Source: Rhipicephalus microplus
Taxonomy: Eukaryota; Arthropoda; Arachnida; Ixodida; Ixodidae
Direction: 5' to 3'
Length of the DNA: 64,000 nt
Assembly (NCBI RefSeq): GCF_043290135.1
Contig: NW_027464589.1
Location: forward strand, 4,717,001 to 4,781,000
A program made the position numbers and the translations under genes. Shown here piece after piece: positions 33,829 to 45,589 of this stretch (within the stretch, counting starts at the first letter, position 1; every line of letters begins with the position of its first letter). The notes beneath the pieces are model-generated. The model made no database searches, was not told the DNA's origin, and saw only the letters and a list, made by a program, of their open reading frames with translations.

Positions 33829-36629
33829 ATGAATAGGGTCCAGATAGATGAATATGGGTCCAGAAGCTTAGGTAGTGATCACAAACGTAGCAAGCTCAGT
33901 TTTGGAAGAGAAATGAAATTGGAAAGGTTGCATTACGGGCAACCACACGGTAGTATTTATTCAAAAAGAAAATTAGAAATAATAACTGAAGAGATTGAAA
34001 ATATAATCACTGAGGATACTAAAACAAAGTGGACGTACACACATCTAACTCGATTGTTTGAGTTAGAGCTTGCTAAGGTAGGAGTAAAATCAACAGGAAA
34101 AAGCAGACACAAACCGAAGAGCTGGTGCGATGAGGAAGTTAAGAGAGGCATAGTAAGACGTCAGGAAGCCTTCAGGGAACACAGGTATGCTAAACAGAGA
34201 GGCAAACCGGAATATGATGTTGAAAGATAATGGGATAACTTTTTGAGCTGCAGAAGGGAAGCTTTCGATTTGATCAGTGAAAAGATTAGAAGAAATGATG
34301 GTGGAAGTAATCAAAAAGGATAGAAAGGCAGCTGCAAAGTTTTGGAACCATCTCAATTCTCCGAGTAATAAGACAAGCACGGAACACAGGTTTATATCTA
34401 CAGTTCTGGGGGTCAGACCAGAAGTGGGTGAGGCAGTGGAATATATAAAAACAATGATGACAGAAAAATTTAAACACCAAGAAAACACAGCATGCACCAT
34501 ACCAGATGAGGATGGACCTTAGCTCAGTGGCTCCACTGGAACAACGAGAGTGGGAAAGGGCAGAGAAAAGGGTTCCTAATAGCACATCAACAGGCCCTGA
34601 CGGCATCCCAATTATGCTAATAAGGAAATTAGGACCAAACTTTAAGCAAACATTAAGAGAGGCAGCGGGGAAAGCAATAATGAATGGTGAAGCTCTCAAT
34701 GGGTGGAAACTAAGCAGAATGAGCATGATCTGTAAAGAAAAGAGGGACAAAGCCGATATAAAGAACTACCGTCCTATAACAGTGACATCAGTAGTTTACA
34801 GACTGGTGAACAGATAATAAAGGAAAGACTACAGGCATGGGTGGAGAATGAGGGGGTGCTGGGAGAACTACAAAATGGGTTCCATCAACGAAGGAGGTTG
34901 GAGGACAATCTGTTTCCATTGATGAAGTGCATTGAAATAGCAGAAAAAGAATACAGAACCCTGTGGCTGGAATTTCTAGATATCAAGGGAGCTTACAATA
35001 GTGTGATTCAAGAAGACTTGTGGGGAATACTGGACACACTAGATGTGGAAGATGAAATAACTAATCTTCTAAAGGTTATCTATAAAAGTAACAAGGTAGT
35101 TATCAAATGGGAAGAACAGGTATCTGAACCTATAGAGATATAACGCGGGCTTCGACAGAGATGGCGCTTGTCCCCTTTATTATTTGTGCTGTATCTCCAG
35201 AGACTAGAAGTCAAATTAGAGGGGAGTCGACTCGGCTTCAGCCACTCTTTTGCCAAGCAAGAAAAACACATAGAACAGTCATTACCGGTATTGATGTATG
35301 CAGATGATATAGTAATAATAGCCGACAACAACGAAGATCTGCAGGAATTGATAGACATCTGTGGTAATGAGGGAGACAGGTTAAATTTGAAGTTCAGCAG
35401 AAAAAAATCAGCAATCATAATTTTTAATGATAAAAAAGGCAGTGAGCATAAGATACAGGAAGTCACACTAGAAATAGTGGATAAATACAAATACTTGAAT
35501 GTATGGATAAATAACGGGGCTGAGTATCTAAGGGAGCACAAAAGATACGTAATGACTAACGGCACCAGGAATGCAGTTGTAATTAAAAATATGGCACTGC
35601 AAATTACAATAGGTATGACATTGTGAGAGGGGTTTTGTCATGGTCCCGGGTTTGACGTTTGGCAATGCGGTCTTGGGTATGAAATCAGAAGTTCAAGCAA
35701 GATTAGAAATCAAACAACGTGGCATTGGTAGACTTGCTTTGGGAGCACACGGAAATACCCCAAATCAGGGGGTACAGGACATGGGATGGACATCGTTTGA
35801 GTGCAGGGAAGCTAGAAGCAAGACAGAAGTTGAGGAGCGATTGAGAAAAAAGGAAGAGGAGCGTTGGGCTGGAAAAGTTTTCAGCTACTTGTACATGAAG
35901 AATGTTAATACTAAATAGAGGAAGGGAACTCGAAAACTGTCAAGCAAGTATTTAGATGACAGCAGAATACCAAGCCAAAAGAAAACATCGGTTAAGAAGA
36001 AGGTGAAGGAAACAGAGAGGGATATGTGGAAAATGGGAATGCTTACGAAATCATCACTGGAGACCTACCGAACTGTTAAGCAGGCAATTGCAAGAAAAAA
36101 GATCTACAATAATTGTCAGGATAGTTCTCTGCTCATCAAGGCTAGAGAGAGAGTATTGCAGACCAAGATGTACCGAGCAAAATACGAAGGCACAGACCCG
36201 GTATGTATTGCTTAATGTCCTTCAGATGCTCTGCGATGGTATTCGTTGGGGTTGTCCACACGGCCGCGAAGCCCTGTAAATTTCGCTGAAAGAACCAACC
36301 AGTCAAAAGGGGCGAGGCGCAACGGACAGAAGTGGTACACAGAGCGAAAAAGATGAACATTTGATAATGTTCTGTAAAGGGCTCCACCCCATAGTCCAAG
36401 ATAATGGCGCAGAATTTTTCAAGGCATTGCGGTTTAAGGACAGTGAATGCGAAATAGACTTTAAGCTGGTAGAAATAACCAGGAGGAGGCTAACTGATTG
36501 GTGGCTCCAATCGAGGCACAAGTAAAATTGAATCCTTAAACACACAGTGATAGTACTTAACTTTATGGCTAGGTGGCATGAGCTACCACCATATCTATTG
36601 GGCACAGCCGGATACATCCATCTATCCTG
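33829..36629 (+). pseudogene. LINE copy C, same family as A, decayed
   Basis: The translation starts mid-endonuclease (GSRSLGSDHKRSKLSFGRE, including the catalytic His) and follows copy A throughout: KKDRKAAAKFWNHLN, STGPDGIPIMLIRKLGP, FLDIKGAYNSV (the catalytic Asp retained), LPVLMYADDIVIIA (catalytic box), thumb, and DWWLQSRHK ending at TAA near 36,523. Stops and frame changes occur at about 34,229, 34,520, 34,815, 35,141, 35,624 and 35,916. The C-terminal knuckle is interrupted by about 140 bp of unrelated sequence (36,211-36,349). The 3' end has a GGTGGCATGAGCTACCACC segment and a short ATCC-like tail at about 36,610-36,625. Confidence 0.88.
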
Positions 36630-36984
36630 ATTTTAAATGAAGGCATAAAAATAAAACTCCGCTTCTCACGAGAAAGACAGGGTTAGTTTGAGTCACTATG
36701 AGAGGATTTTTCCATCCGTGCAGTCATCTGATTTCACACCCTGGCCAGTTGTCGGTCCCTCTAAAGCATAGAAGAACTACCAAGTCCAGTTCTGTCTTCT
36801 TTCATCATTGCAACTATAGATTCACCTATTTTTGTGCTACAAATGCATCATAGTTTAATTTTATTAGCTTTTTTATTTTTTGTGTGTACGGTCTCATTGT
36901 ATTTCGCCTTTCTTTTTTTCTTAGGGGCAAAGCTCCTTAGGGTGTGGGTCTGTCCATCCTCCGTTGGTGTATGTAGCCACTGCT

Positions 36985-38432
36985 GGCACATACCCAGAGT
37001 TATTCAATCATATGAGTTTCGAAACTGGGTTCCGAAACCCGGACACGCCATTGGCCGACTTAGCGAGTGTGAGCCGATCGTGGCGCCTCTGGGAGCGACA
37101 ATACAAAACACTGCATTGCCACTTGTGCGCGTGCTTTTTTTTTTAGGCAGCTCAACGTCGCACGCAACACTGACGTCGCCTCAGTAAATGGCCTTAGCTT
37201 GCACGGCGCCCGCCGCCGCTGTCAGTCGTTTTCGCTCTGCAAAGGCGTAATCAAAGTCGGTGATGATGATGATGGTAGATTTTAGTGGCGCAAGGGCAAC
37301 TCAGGCCAAAAAGTGCCAAACACAGGGTTTTTTGCAATCAAAGCCGGATCAAAGCGTCAAGATTTATTTGGTTGAAGGTGGTGCTTGCAATTTCGTGCTA
37401 TCATGGTTTTAACGCTGCGCCCTGATTATTTCTATTACTCCTCGCTTGCTCGTTTGAAAATATGCGCTTGAGATCGATTGCTTACAGGAGGTTCGATAAA
37501 TCTATTTAACTGTTCCACTCTGCGGTTCAGGATGTGTCTCACTAACATGACGGGAGTGATGGTCGCGCAAACAAGACACAGATACGGTAGAGTGCAAACC
37601 AAAGCACAACAATACAGATCAGTACTTACCGCGAATTGGCCGCTTTGTTTTGCATGCAGCGGCCGAATTCCACTAATCGCGAAATCAATGAGACACTGGC
37701 TGGAATCTCATATAATTATGAAAGCCCGATGACAAGAAAGTGGAAACTTGAACATTGCTATTTACTTGCAACTAGCACTGCAAACGTTCTTTTCTCTTCA
37801 GGTGCAATGTTCGAGGAGTCTTTCCAACGGCACCCACATTGGCTGCTCGGGCAACGTCGTCTACTGCCATCAACAGACTCACAGGTTGGATCCACCCGAA
37901 TCAACGCTGCATCCCGCTTGCATCTTGCCTTGCCGCTGACTATTTTGCCGAAATGTAAACATTGTGGGCCCACCACATGAATCTCATAAACTACCGGCTT
38001 CGCTGCGCCGTTCATTATGCTGTGCTAGCTGTGTACCACACGAACATGCCGCTTATATAGCCACGTTACTTCTAGCGCAATGTGGAAAACGTGAAAAAGA
38101 ACACAACATCAAGAGAACAAGCAGCTCCTCTGTCCTTTACCACGTCTCCAATACTGTGACAAAGTAACATGTTCAGCACCCTTAGGCACCAACTGACCTA
38201 AGAACGAATTCTAGGTGCTGCCATTCTGTTTGGCAGAATGCGGCAGCACTCACAATCTTTCTAAATGCAAAAACACGAAATATTTCATTTTCTAGTTAGT
38301 TTTGTTGTCAAGAGATGGCGCTACAATCTACTCACTTCCGCCATTTCAGCCAATGTTTTGTTTGTATTTTGATACATGGAGTTTATGGGGAGTTTCGCAA
38401 CTCATATGATTGAATAACTCTGGCACATACCC
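36985..38432. mobile_element. Non-autonomous DNA element, 31-bp TIRs, 11-bp flanking repeats
   Basis: The element 36,996-38,421 (1,426 bp) begins AGAGTTATTCAATCATATGA and ends with its inverse complement. The terminal repeats extend 31 bp with one mismatch (T/G). Immediately outside, GGCACATACCC occurs as an 11-bp direct repeat (36,985-36,995 and 38,422-38,432). Long TIRs with a 9-11-bp duplication are typical of Mutator-like elements, which is my tentative class. The interior has no recognised transposase, and includes an RTE-like TGATGATGATGATGG fragment at about 37,260. Because GGCACATACCC is itself part of a dispersed repeat, the duplication could be partly coincidental. Confidence 0.7.
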
Positions 38433-38454
38433 ACTCTAGAGTGGGTATGTGCCA
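38421..38454. repeat. Perfect 34-bp palindrome
   Basis: TGGCACATACCCACTCT followed directly by its inverse complement, with no loop. It starts at the right edge of the 1.4-kb TIR element and shares its arm with the inverted repeat at 2051-2086. Confidence 0.93.
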
Positions 38455-38486
38455 CAGCGGACACGAGATGGGAGATGGGTGTACTT

Positions 38487-39020
38487 GGAGTGTTCACTGG
38501 ATGGACATACGGATGGATGGACGACTGGATGGACAGACAGACTAGCAGGCAGACAGACTAGCAGGCACACGGACTAGCAGGCACACGGACTAGCAGGCAG
38601 ACGGACTAGCAGGCAGACAGACGCATGGGTGGACGGACGCATGGGTGGACGGACGCATGGGTGGACGCGCGGATTGGGTATGTGCCAGAGGGGATGCGGG
38701 ATGCGAGATGGCTGTACTTGGAGTGTTCACTAGATGGATGCACGGACGGATGAATAGATATACTGGAAGGCGGACAAACAGAAGGCATGGATGGAAGCAC
38801 GGATTGGGTATGTGCCACAGGGGATGCGGGATACGAGATGGCTGTACTTGGAGTGTTCACTAGATGGATGCACGGACGGATGAATAGATAGACTAGAAGG
38901 CGGACAAACAGAAGGATGGATGCACAGACAAACGGATGCATGAAGAGTTGGACGGACGGGCTCACGGACAGATGCACGGATGCATGGATGGACGCACGGA
39001 CAGACGGAAGCACGGACGGG
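38487..39020. repeat. GGAC/GGAT-rich minisatellite with 130-bp higher-order unit
   Basis: Short words such as GGACGGAC, GGATGGAT and GACTAGCAGGCA repeat irregularly. A longer unit beginning GGATTGGGTATGTGCCA at 38,671 recurs at 38,801 (period 130), with a diverged copy starting near 38,440. The long minus-strand frame here is a by-product of the repeat. Confidence 0.88.
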
Positions 39021-39839
39021 CTTACAGATGCTTTGCCATGCTCATCATCATTCACTCTGTGGATATGTTGTGGTAATTTTTTTTCAATTTGTATTTTCAA
39101 TGCACACAGTGTATGTGTACATGCCTGCGTTCGCTGTATGTCATCCATATTTTGCAGTGTACAGGGGGGGGGGATGTAAAAAAGTGATACTAGGATAGGA
39201 ATACATAGAATAGTAGCCTGCGAACTTATGAACAACCCTGTACATCCTGGCCACTTAATTTATTGCTTGAATCGCAGCACAACATTGTATGTTATCAGAT
39301 AAAAATTGCAATTGTTTTTATTCCTGCAACAACAGCCAGTTGATGTGGACAATATTAATAAGCAAGCAAGCAAACAACAAGCAAAGTAGTCATAGAAGAA
39401 TCTGAAAAGCTTTAAGTTCTCGCTATCCAGGTGCCCCTATCTCCATTGTTGACCACGCATAGAACAATTTGGAAAAAACGAGACAACAGAGCCAAGGACT
39501 TCCAACAGAGGTGCTCTTTGCCTCTGTCGTCTCGTTCTTTCCTAATTATTTTGTGCACTGTGAACATTTTGAAATGAATTCCCACCAACTTGCCCATGTG
39601 TGAGCTGCCTCAAACTACATTGTAAAGTTAAGCTTCATGTTTTTTTTAATTAGGTTCTGGAAGGTACACGAAAACAACTTGTACTGACAATTCGGGGCCA
39701 AGGAGACACAAAGTGAAAGAATAATTATTTCTGTCTGCAGTGCAATCAATTACAAACTTTATAATTAAGTTGTTACTGGCTACAGTAAGTTGGTTTTGCC
39801 TTTATTGAAAAAAATGTGGCCAGTGGTGTTTGCCCAAAG

Positions 39840-40440
39840 TTTTACTTGAAAGATTTCTTCCAGCATGTCAGTGCTCCGAGATATCAGGCTTCAAATTTTA
39901 ATTCTCTTTTGCGTGGTTACCCATACAAGAGGGTGAGGGCTAGCGCAAAGGTTCTCCCTAAAGGGACATGTCTGTTGTGTGCGGCGTCTTATCTGTGAAC
40001 AGGGTGAAGCATAGGCAGAGATGATAACAGTTAGCTTTGCCCTCTCGACCGGCAAAATCTAAACTCGAAGAACCCCTGCAACAAGTGTCGTAACATGCAA
40101 CTGCAGAGCCTCTACCGAAAGCAGCAGATGCCTTACCGAGATGAAGGCATGAGCGGAGAATCCGGACGTCAGTGCGCATGCGTAATAATGACTAGAGAAG
40201 TGTTCAAGGTCATGAGGTGCGTGTGTCGTATTTTCTTTCGCCACGCCATTCTTCCCTGCTTAACTTCCAGCTATTTCGTCGGGACAAGAAGAAAGAATGC
40301 AATTGCAGCGTGCGACAAATTTGGGAACACCGCTCGTACTGAACTGATTCTAGAAACTTTGCGGCGGTAAATTTGTGGGGCAACAAGCATGCTTACTGGC
40401 TCCATGGCTACTTGAAAAAATGTTGCAGGGCCCCTTTAAA
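39840..40440 (-). repeat. Dispersed repeat, copy 1
   Basis: About 235 bases (39,840-40,075, minus) match 46,360-46,595 (plus) along their length, for example AACTGTTATCATCT followed by GCCTATGCTTC. The remainder to 40,440 ends ATGTTGCAGGGCCCCTTTAA. No coding content or class-defining terminus was recognised. Confidence 0.6.
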
Positions 40441-41833
40441 AGAACATGTTACCCTCAAATCAGTTCTTAATTTTATTAAGCCTGTTATGACGGCTTATAT
40501 ACTCCAAGTATAATTTAAAGACATTAAGCATCTTGGAGGTTATCACTCGCATCCTACCGAAACTACTACTCAAGGTTGTTTCGACTTTCTTTAAACGAAA
40601 AAAAAAAAAAGGCATTTTCATAGAGCCTCTATTTTAATTCAAAAGAGATATTGTGCAGGTTATTCGGGCCATGATAAATATTCCTTTTTTCATATATGAT
40701 ACATACCATTTGAACTGGATTCGAAATTATTCAATCAAAATCACTATTTGCTTCGAACCTAAAATTCACTATTCGCACAAGCCTAATCAAAACGCTTCAC
40801 CTGTCAAGACGCCAATGCCCAAAAAAGGGTTCAAAATTGTACCTGACTTTTGGAGCCACGCAAAGCACAAACTGATCTCGCATCCACTTGATGACTCGAC
40901 GGAGTACTTTTGTCAGAATACTCACACACGCAAATGTTATCCCGTCCTTCATGTCGTTCACATCGCTGAGCTCTGTTACATAAACTCGTTTTTTAACAAA
41001 GCGCCAAACTAAAAAAGTTACACCACCTCCTGCTAAAAGAAACCATGTGTAGACGCGAAGCAGCAGGCCCAAAGGCTTACACAGGCGGCAGCATTGCGCA
41101 GAAGAGAAACCTGGGGAAGCGCAAAACACCCAGTGATGGATTGGTGTTTCCTACAGGAACATTCCACTCGCTGCTAATGGGCAATGAGAGACAGAAAACT
41201 CCAGTTGATTCGGTTTCAAGAAACGCTCTAACAGATGCTGCCTGTGTCGACGTTATGAGCCAGGAGAGTGCAGTAAAGAAGGGGGAGGAAATGTAAGTGC
41301 CGCTGGGTGGGATGCCTAGAAGAGAGAAAGGGGGAGCGAGCATAGGCTAGCAGATGCTACCTGCGTCGGGGTTGTGAGGGGAGAAAAGGAGGAAGTGTAG
41401 GAGAGGAGAGAAAGAGGAAATGTGCACTAAGGGTGATCATGCCGCACATCGGATTGAACTCGGCTATAAGGTGCTTCGCATGTAAATGTCGAGTGAAGCA
41501 AGGACAGGGGATCTTAGTGGCCAAAACAACACTCCTGCACACCCAATGCACTGTTGTGGGAAACGTCTATCCCACAGTTTCTTCGCCCTGGTAGAGGAAT
41601 GTGATTTATTATTTTTATTTACAGATACTGCAATCACCATTTGGTGATTTTAGCAGGGTGGTACATGAAGTTAGTCATGAACAAATGGCAAGTACAATGA
41701 CATATAATATATACAGGTTATACAATGTGTATAGGGCAAATACAAACTTCAACTGGCAATAACATACAATAAAAAATAGGAGACTACAATTATACAAGCT
41801 TGTACAGTGGTATGTAATGCTATTTAACAATTC

Positions 41834-44621
41834 AACTGGTTAGTGCACTTTCTAATTCCGAGGAAAACAATGCCAATGAGGGTGCTGAAACAATTGCATT
41901 AGTTAGTTTGTTCCACTCGACTATGGTGCGAGGAAAAAATGAATACTTAAAGCAATTATTGCGTGTGGGAAAGGGGGTTATGGCGAGGTCATGTCTCTGC
42001 CTGGTAGAGTAGCCAGAAGAAAAAGAAAAAATATCGGCTATGTCTACTTGATATTGACCGTTAATTAGTTGTTACAGAAACTTAAGCCTTGAGTTACGGT
42101 ATCTTAATGATAAAGGTGAAAGTTGAGCTCTGCTTAATAGGTCAGTAACAGAAGTCCTCGAAAAATTATTGTAGACAAAACGAACTGCTCTTTTTTGCAC
42201 TTTTTCTAATTTGTTAATGTTAGTCTTAGTAAAAGGATCCCGTATAGTAGCGGCGTAATCTAATATTGGTAAAACAATTGATTTGTACGCTAAAAGGCGG
42301 ACAGAAGGAGTGGATAGTTTGAGAGCACGACATAGAAAAAACAGTTTGTAAGTTGCATTGGCCGTTACATGTGTAATGTGTTTGTTCCAGCAGAGATCAT
42401 TCGATATGTAAAGCCCCAAGTACTTATAATTAGTGACTTCAGTCAAAAAGGTGTTGTTAGCATTGTATCTGAAATGCAAAGGTTTTTTCATGTGTGTAAT
42501 TCGCATAAAAACAGTTTTATCAAAGTTAATGACCATCTGCCATTCCTCGCACCAGGAGGCTACTTTTTGAAATGCCTTATTTAACAGAAGTTGGTCGGAT
42601 GTGCTATGAACCTCAGAGTACAAAACACAGTCATCTGCGTAAAGTTTCACTTTAACAGGAATTTGTTTTACAATATCATTAATGAACAAAATAAACAGTA
42701 GAGGCCCTAGAACTGAGCCCTGGGGAACGCCAGAACCAACCATTACATATTTTGAGTTGCAATCGCGAAAAGAAACAAGTTGTTGTCGTTTAGTTAGGTA
42801 GAAAGAGAGCCAGCCCATTAACTTTTTGTTTTTAAGTATTTTCTCTAATTTAAAAAGTAATTTTTTGTGGGAAACCTTATCGAAGGCTTTGGCGAAGTCC
42901 ATAAAAATAGCATCTAATTGTTTGCCGTGGTTAATACTTTTCGCTAAGTCATGTACGGTTTCAACTAGCTGAGTGCAGGTTGAAAAACCTTTTCTAAATC
43001 CGTGCTGATGTCTCGTTAAGAAATTGTGTTTGTTGAGAAACTCTACGATATGATTGTGTATTATATGTTCTAATATTTTGCAACATGTTGAAGTTAATGA
43101 AATTGGTCTATAGTTACCGACCTGGTTTTTGTTTCCCTTTTTGTGTAATGGTTTAATTCGGGCAGTTATCCAATCATGCGGTAGTTCACCATCGAGTAAT
43201 GATTTACAGAACAGCACATACAAATACTTTGATGTCCATTCTGCATACCTTTTTAAAAAGTCATTGGGTATGCAATCAGGGCCAGGTGATTTTTTCGTGT
43301 CTAGTTTCAGTAACATGTTTAAGATACCCCTTTCCGAGATAACAACATCAGACATGGGAGGTAAGGAGACATCAAAAGTTGGCAAGGTACCATTGTCTTC
43401 AGTGTAAACAAATCTGAAGTGTTCATTAAAAAGGTTCGCGATTGATTCATGATCACTTATCTCTCTGCCATCGTCACTAAATATTTCGCATTCATTTGAC
43501 TTAGGAGAAATTGTTCTCCAAAACTTCTCTGGCGATGAAGTAATGAAGCTAGGTAAGGACTCACCAAAGTAATGCTTTTTATCTGAAATAACCTTAAGTT
43601 TAATTTGAGATGTCAATTCTGCAATTCTTTCTTGACAACTGAAATCAGCACAACAAGTTTTACTTTTCTTTTTTAATCGCTTTACCTTCCTTCTCAATTT
43701 CAATGTCTCCCTAGTTATCCATGGGTTCTTGGTTCTGGGCTTTTTACACGTGGTTGGGACATAACGCTCAATGCTTTTGCTTACAATGCCCGTAAACTTA
43801 ATCCAAAGATCATTTACACTATCATCACTATCGGCAAAATCATCAAAATGAAAAGAAAGGATATCGAGTATCGACTCATCATTGGCTTTACGAAAGTTAT
43901 AAAAAGTAGTCACCTTGGGTTTTTCACAGACAGAAAGATTTGACACGGTTAGCACTACAGCAAGGTGATCGGAAATACCGGGGACAATGTCACAAACGCA
44001 ATCATGTGTTATATTTCCAGAAACAAAGACAAGGTCTAGAATTGATTTCGAGCTTCCTTGAGTCCTTGTGTAACTTTCAACTACCTGTGATAAATCATGT
44101 TGAAAGGCAATGTCTATCATGGTATCTGCGGAAGCATCGCAGTGACTAATGTGTGTCATTGTTGGCCAATCAACACCTGGCAGATTAAAGTCACCTGCCA
44201 AGATTATTCGGTCACCCGGCTTTACATAATTTTCCATATATTTTTTTAGCTCATCGATAATATTGACTGAAGAACCAGGGGATCTGTATAAAGCACCCAA
44301 TACATATCTAGTGTTACCATGATTGACCTTACAAATAATACATTCGGCATTAGGCACATCTGGCATTTTAATTAATTTTAACCCCTTTTTAAACAGAATA
44401 CATACACCTCCTCCTTTCGAGCTGCGATCCTTTCTATATGCACTGAAACCCGGTGGAAACACTTCGCTGTCATAGATCGAATCTGTTAACCATGTTTCAG
44501 TTAGGAAAGCTATGTCAGGATTCTGTGAGAGCAGAACCCCTTCTAACTCAACAGCCTTGTTTACAACACTTCGGCAATTAATATTCAGAATTTTAAGCGA
44601 GGTGTCATGTGGGATGCTTTG
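41834..44621 (-). CDS. CR1-like ORF2: endonuclease and reverse transcriptase
   Basis: Frame open from directly after the UGA at 44,622-44,624. The endonuclease starts LKILNINCRSVVNKAVELEG and has FLTETWL (catalytic Glu), ILAGDFNLPGVDW (Asp/Asn) and GISDHLAVVL (Asp-His). The RT has KSPGPDCIPNDFLK, PLHKKGNK...NYRPISLTS, FMDFAKAFDKVSH (first catalytic Asp), GVPQGSVLGPLLF and KLYADDCVLYSE (catalytic box). The thumb and CR1-type C-terminal region follow (YSFFPRTIVEWNKL, about 41,900). One UAA at about 42,069-42,071 interrupts the C-terminal region, the same frame continuing about 78 codons. There is no in-frame ATG before the endonuclease core, so translation likely depends on ORF1. All catalytic residues appear intact. 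Confidence 0.9.
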
Positions 44622-45577
44622 TCAGTTTCTAATTTTGTTCTTAATGCGGTAACAAGATTTTTTAATGTCGTCCCGCCCATTTGTTACCCCATCAAGAATT
44701 AGTTTGTCGTACGAGAGCTTGACTTTCGCGCCTTTGGCCCTTTCGGTAGTTGATGTTTGCCATAATTGCCTCCTGATATCTCTAACTCGCCTAGAAAAGT
44801 CTTCAGATATGGATAGGTCACTGTTCTTTAATTTATAGGCTGCCTTCAGGATAGACACCTTTTCGCGATGATCCAGGAAATTTATTACAACTGGTCGTAC
44901 TTTGTTCTCAGCCTTTTGACCTAGTCTGTGGATTCTCTTAATACCATTGACTGATACGCCAAGTTTGAGTTGGAAAACTTCGTCACTTACGGCCTTTGTG
45001 AGTGTTTCGTAGTCCCGGTGCGTATCTCAGTTAGACCGTATATTATCAGGTTATTCCTGCGTCCTCTGTTTTCAAGCTCATCTATTTTTGCTTCAAGTGT
45101 TGTAAGCTGTTTTGACAATTTCACATTATTTGCCTCAAGTTCTTTTACTGTTCCCGACAATGCGTTCATTGTCGACAGCTGTTTTTCTATGCCATCAACT
45201 CGGTCTGCCAGAGCAGACATTTTTCGCTCAATGTCTGCCTGGGATACCGTGATGGCATCAATCGAAGACTGCATTTTACCCTGGCCGGCTAACAAATCAC
45301 GCAGCATTTCTTTTTCTGTAGGGCCAGGATTTGATTCTATATCGCCGCAATCTAGTAGATCTTTCGTTAAAACACTCACGCAACCAAAAAAACATTTCAG
45401 GCACAGTGATGGTGCTCCATTGTGCTGAATGTATACTTGGCGCAGGTCATTCAGAGAGAGACTGCGGACAAGGTCATCAACAACTTCTAGTATTTGTGTT
45501 GCGTGAATCTTTTCGTTCAAGTTGTCCTCAAAAAAAAAAAATAAGGTCCGATGATCCTGTCCCCGAGTATGCCGCAC
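44622..45577 (-). CDS. CR1-like ORF1: 2A-like motif, coiled coil, RNA-binding domain
   Basis: The N-terminal region contains LLDCGDIESNPGP at residues 74-86 (45,358-45,320), matching the 2A ribosome-skipping consensus D(V/I)ExNPGP, and preceded by Leu/Cys-rich residues. A coiled coil follows (residues about 100-170, rich in heptads such as VDGIEKQLSTM and VKLSKQLTTLEAKIDELE). RRNNLIIYGL next opens a LINE ORF1 RNA-recognition-like domain. A single frameshift near 45,015-45,030 moves into the frame giving FQLKLGVSVNGIKRIHRLG and RPVVINFLDHREKVSIL. The protein ends KKSCYRIKNKIRN at a UGA. The start codon is uncertain because an A12-type tract lies close to the N-terminus. Confidence 0.82.
45320..45361 (-). 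other. 2A-like ribosome-skipping motif
   Basis: Encodes DLLDCGDIESNPGP, with every core position of the 2A consensus (D-I-E-x-N-P-G-P) satisfied. In known 2A peptides the ribosome fails to form the final Gly-Pro bond and continues, yielding two proteins. 2A-like motifs are documented in ORF1 regions of some LINEs. Function here is inferred. Confidence 0.8.
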
Positions 45578-45589
45578 AACACATTCACA

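Noticed and set aside
38606..39235. 209-codon minus-strand frame rich in Ser, Pro and His
   Set aside because: Translation of the GGAC/GGAT minisatellite; no independent coding signal.
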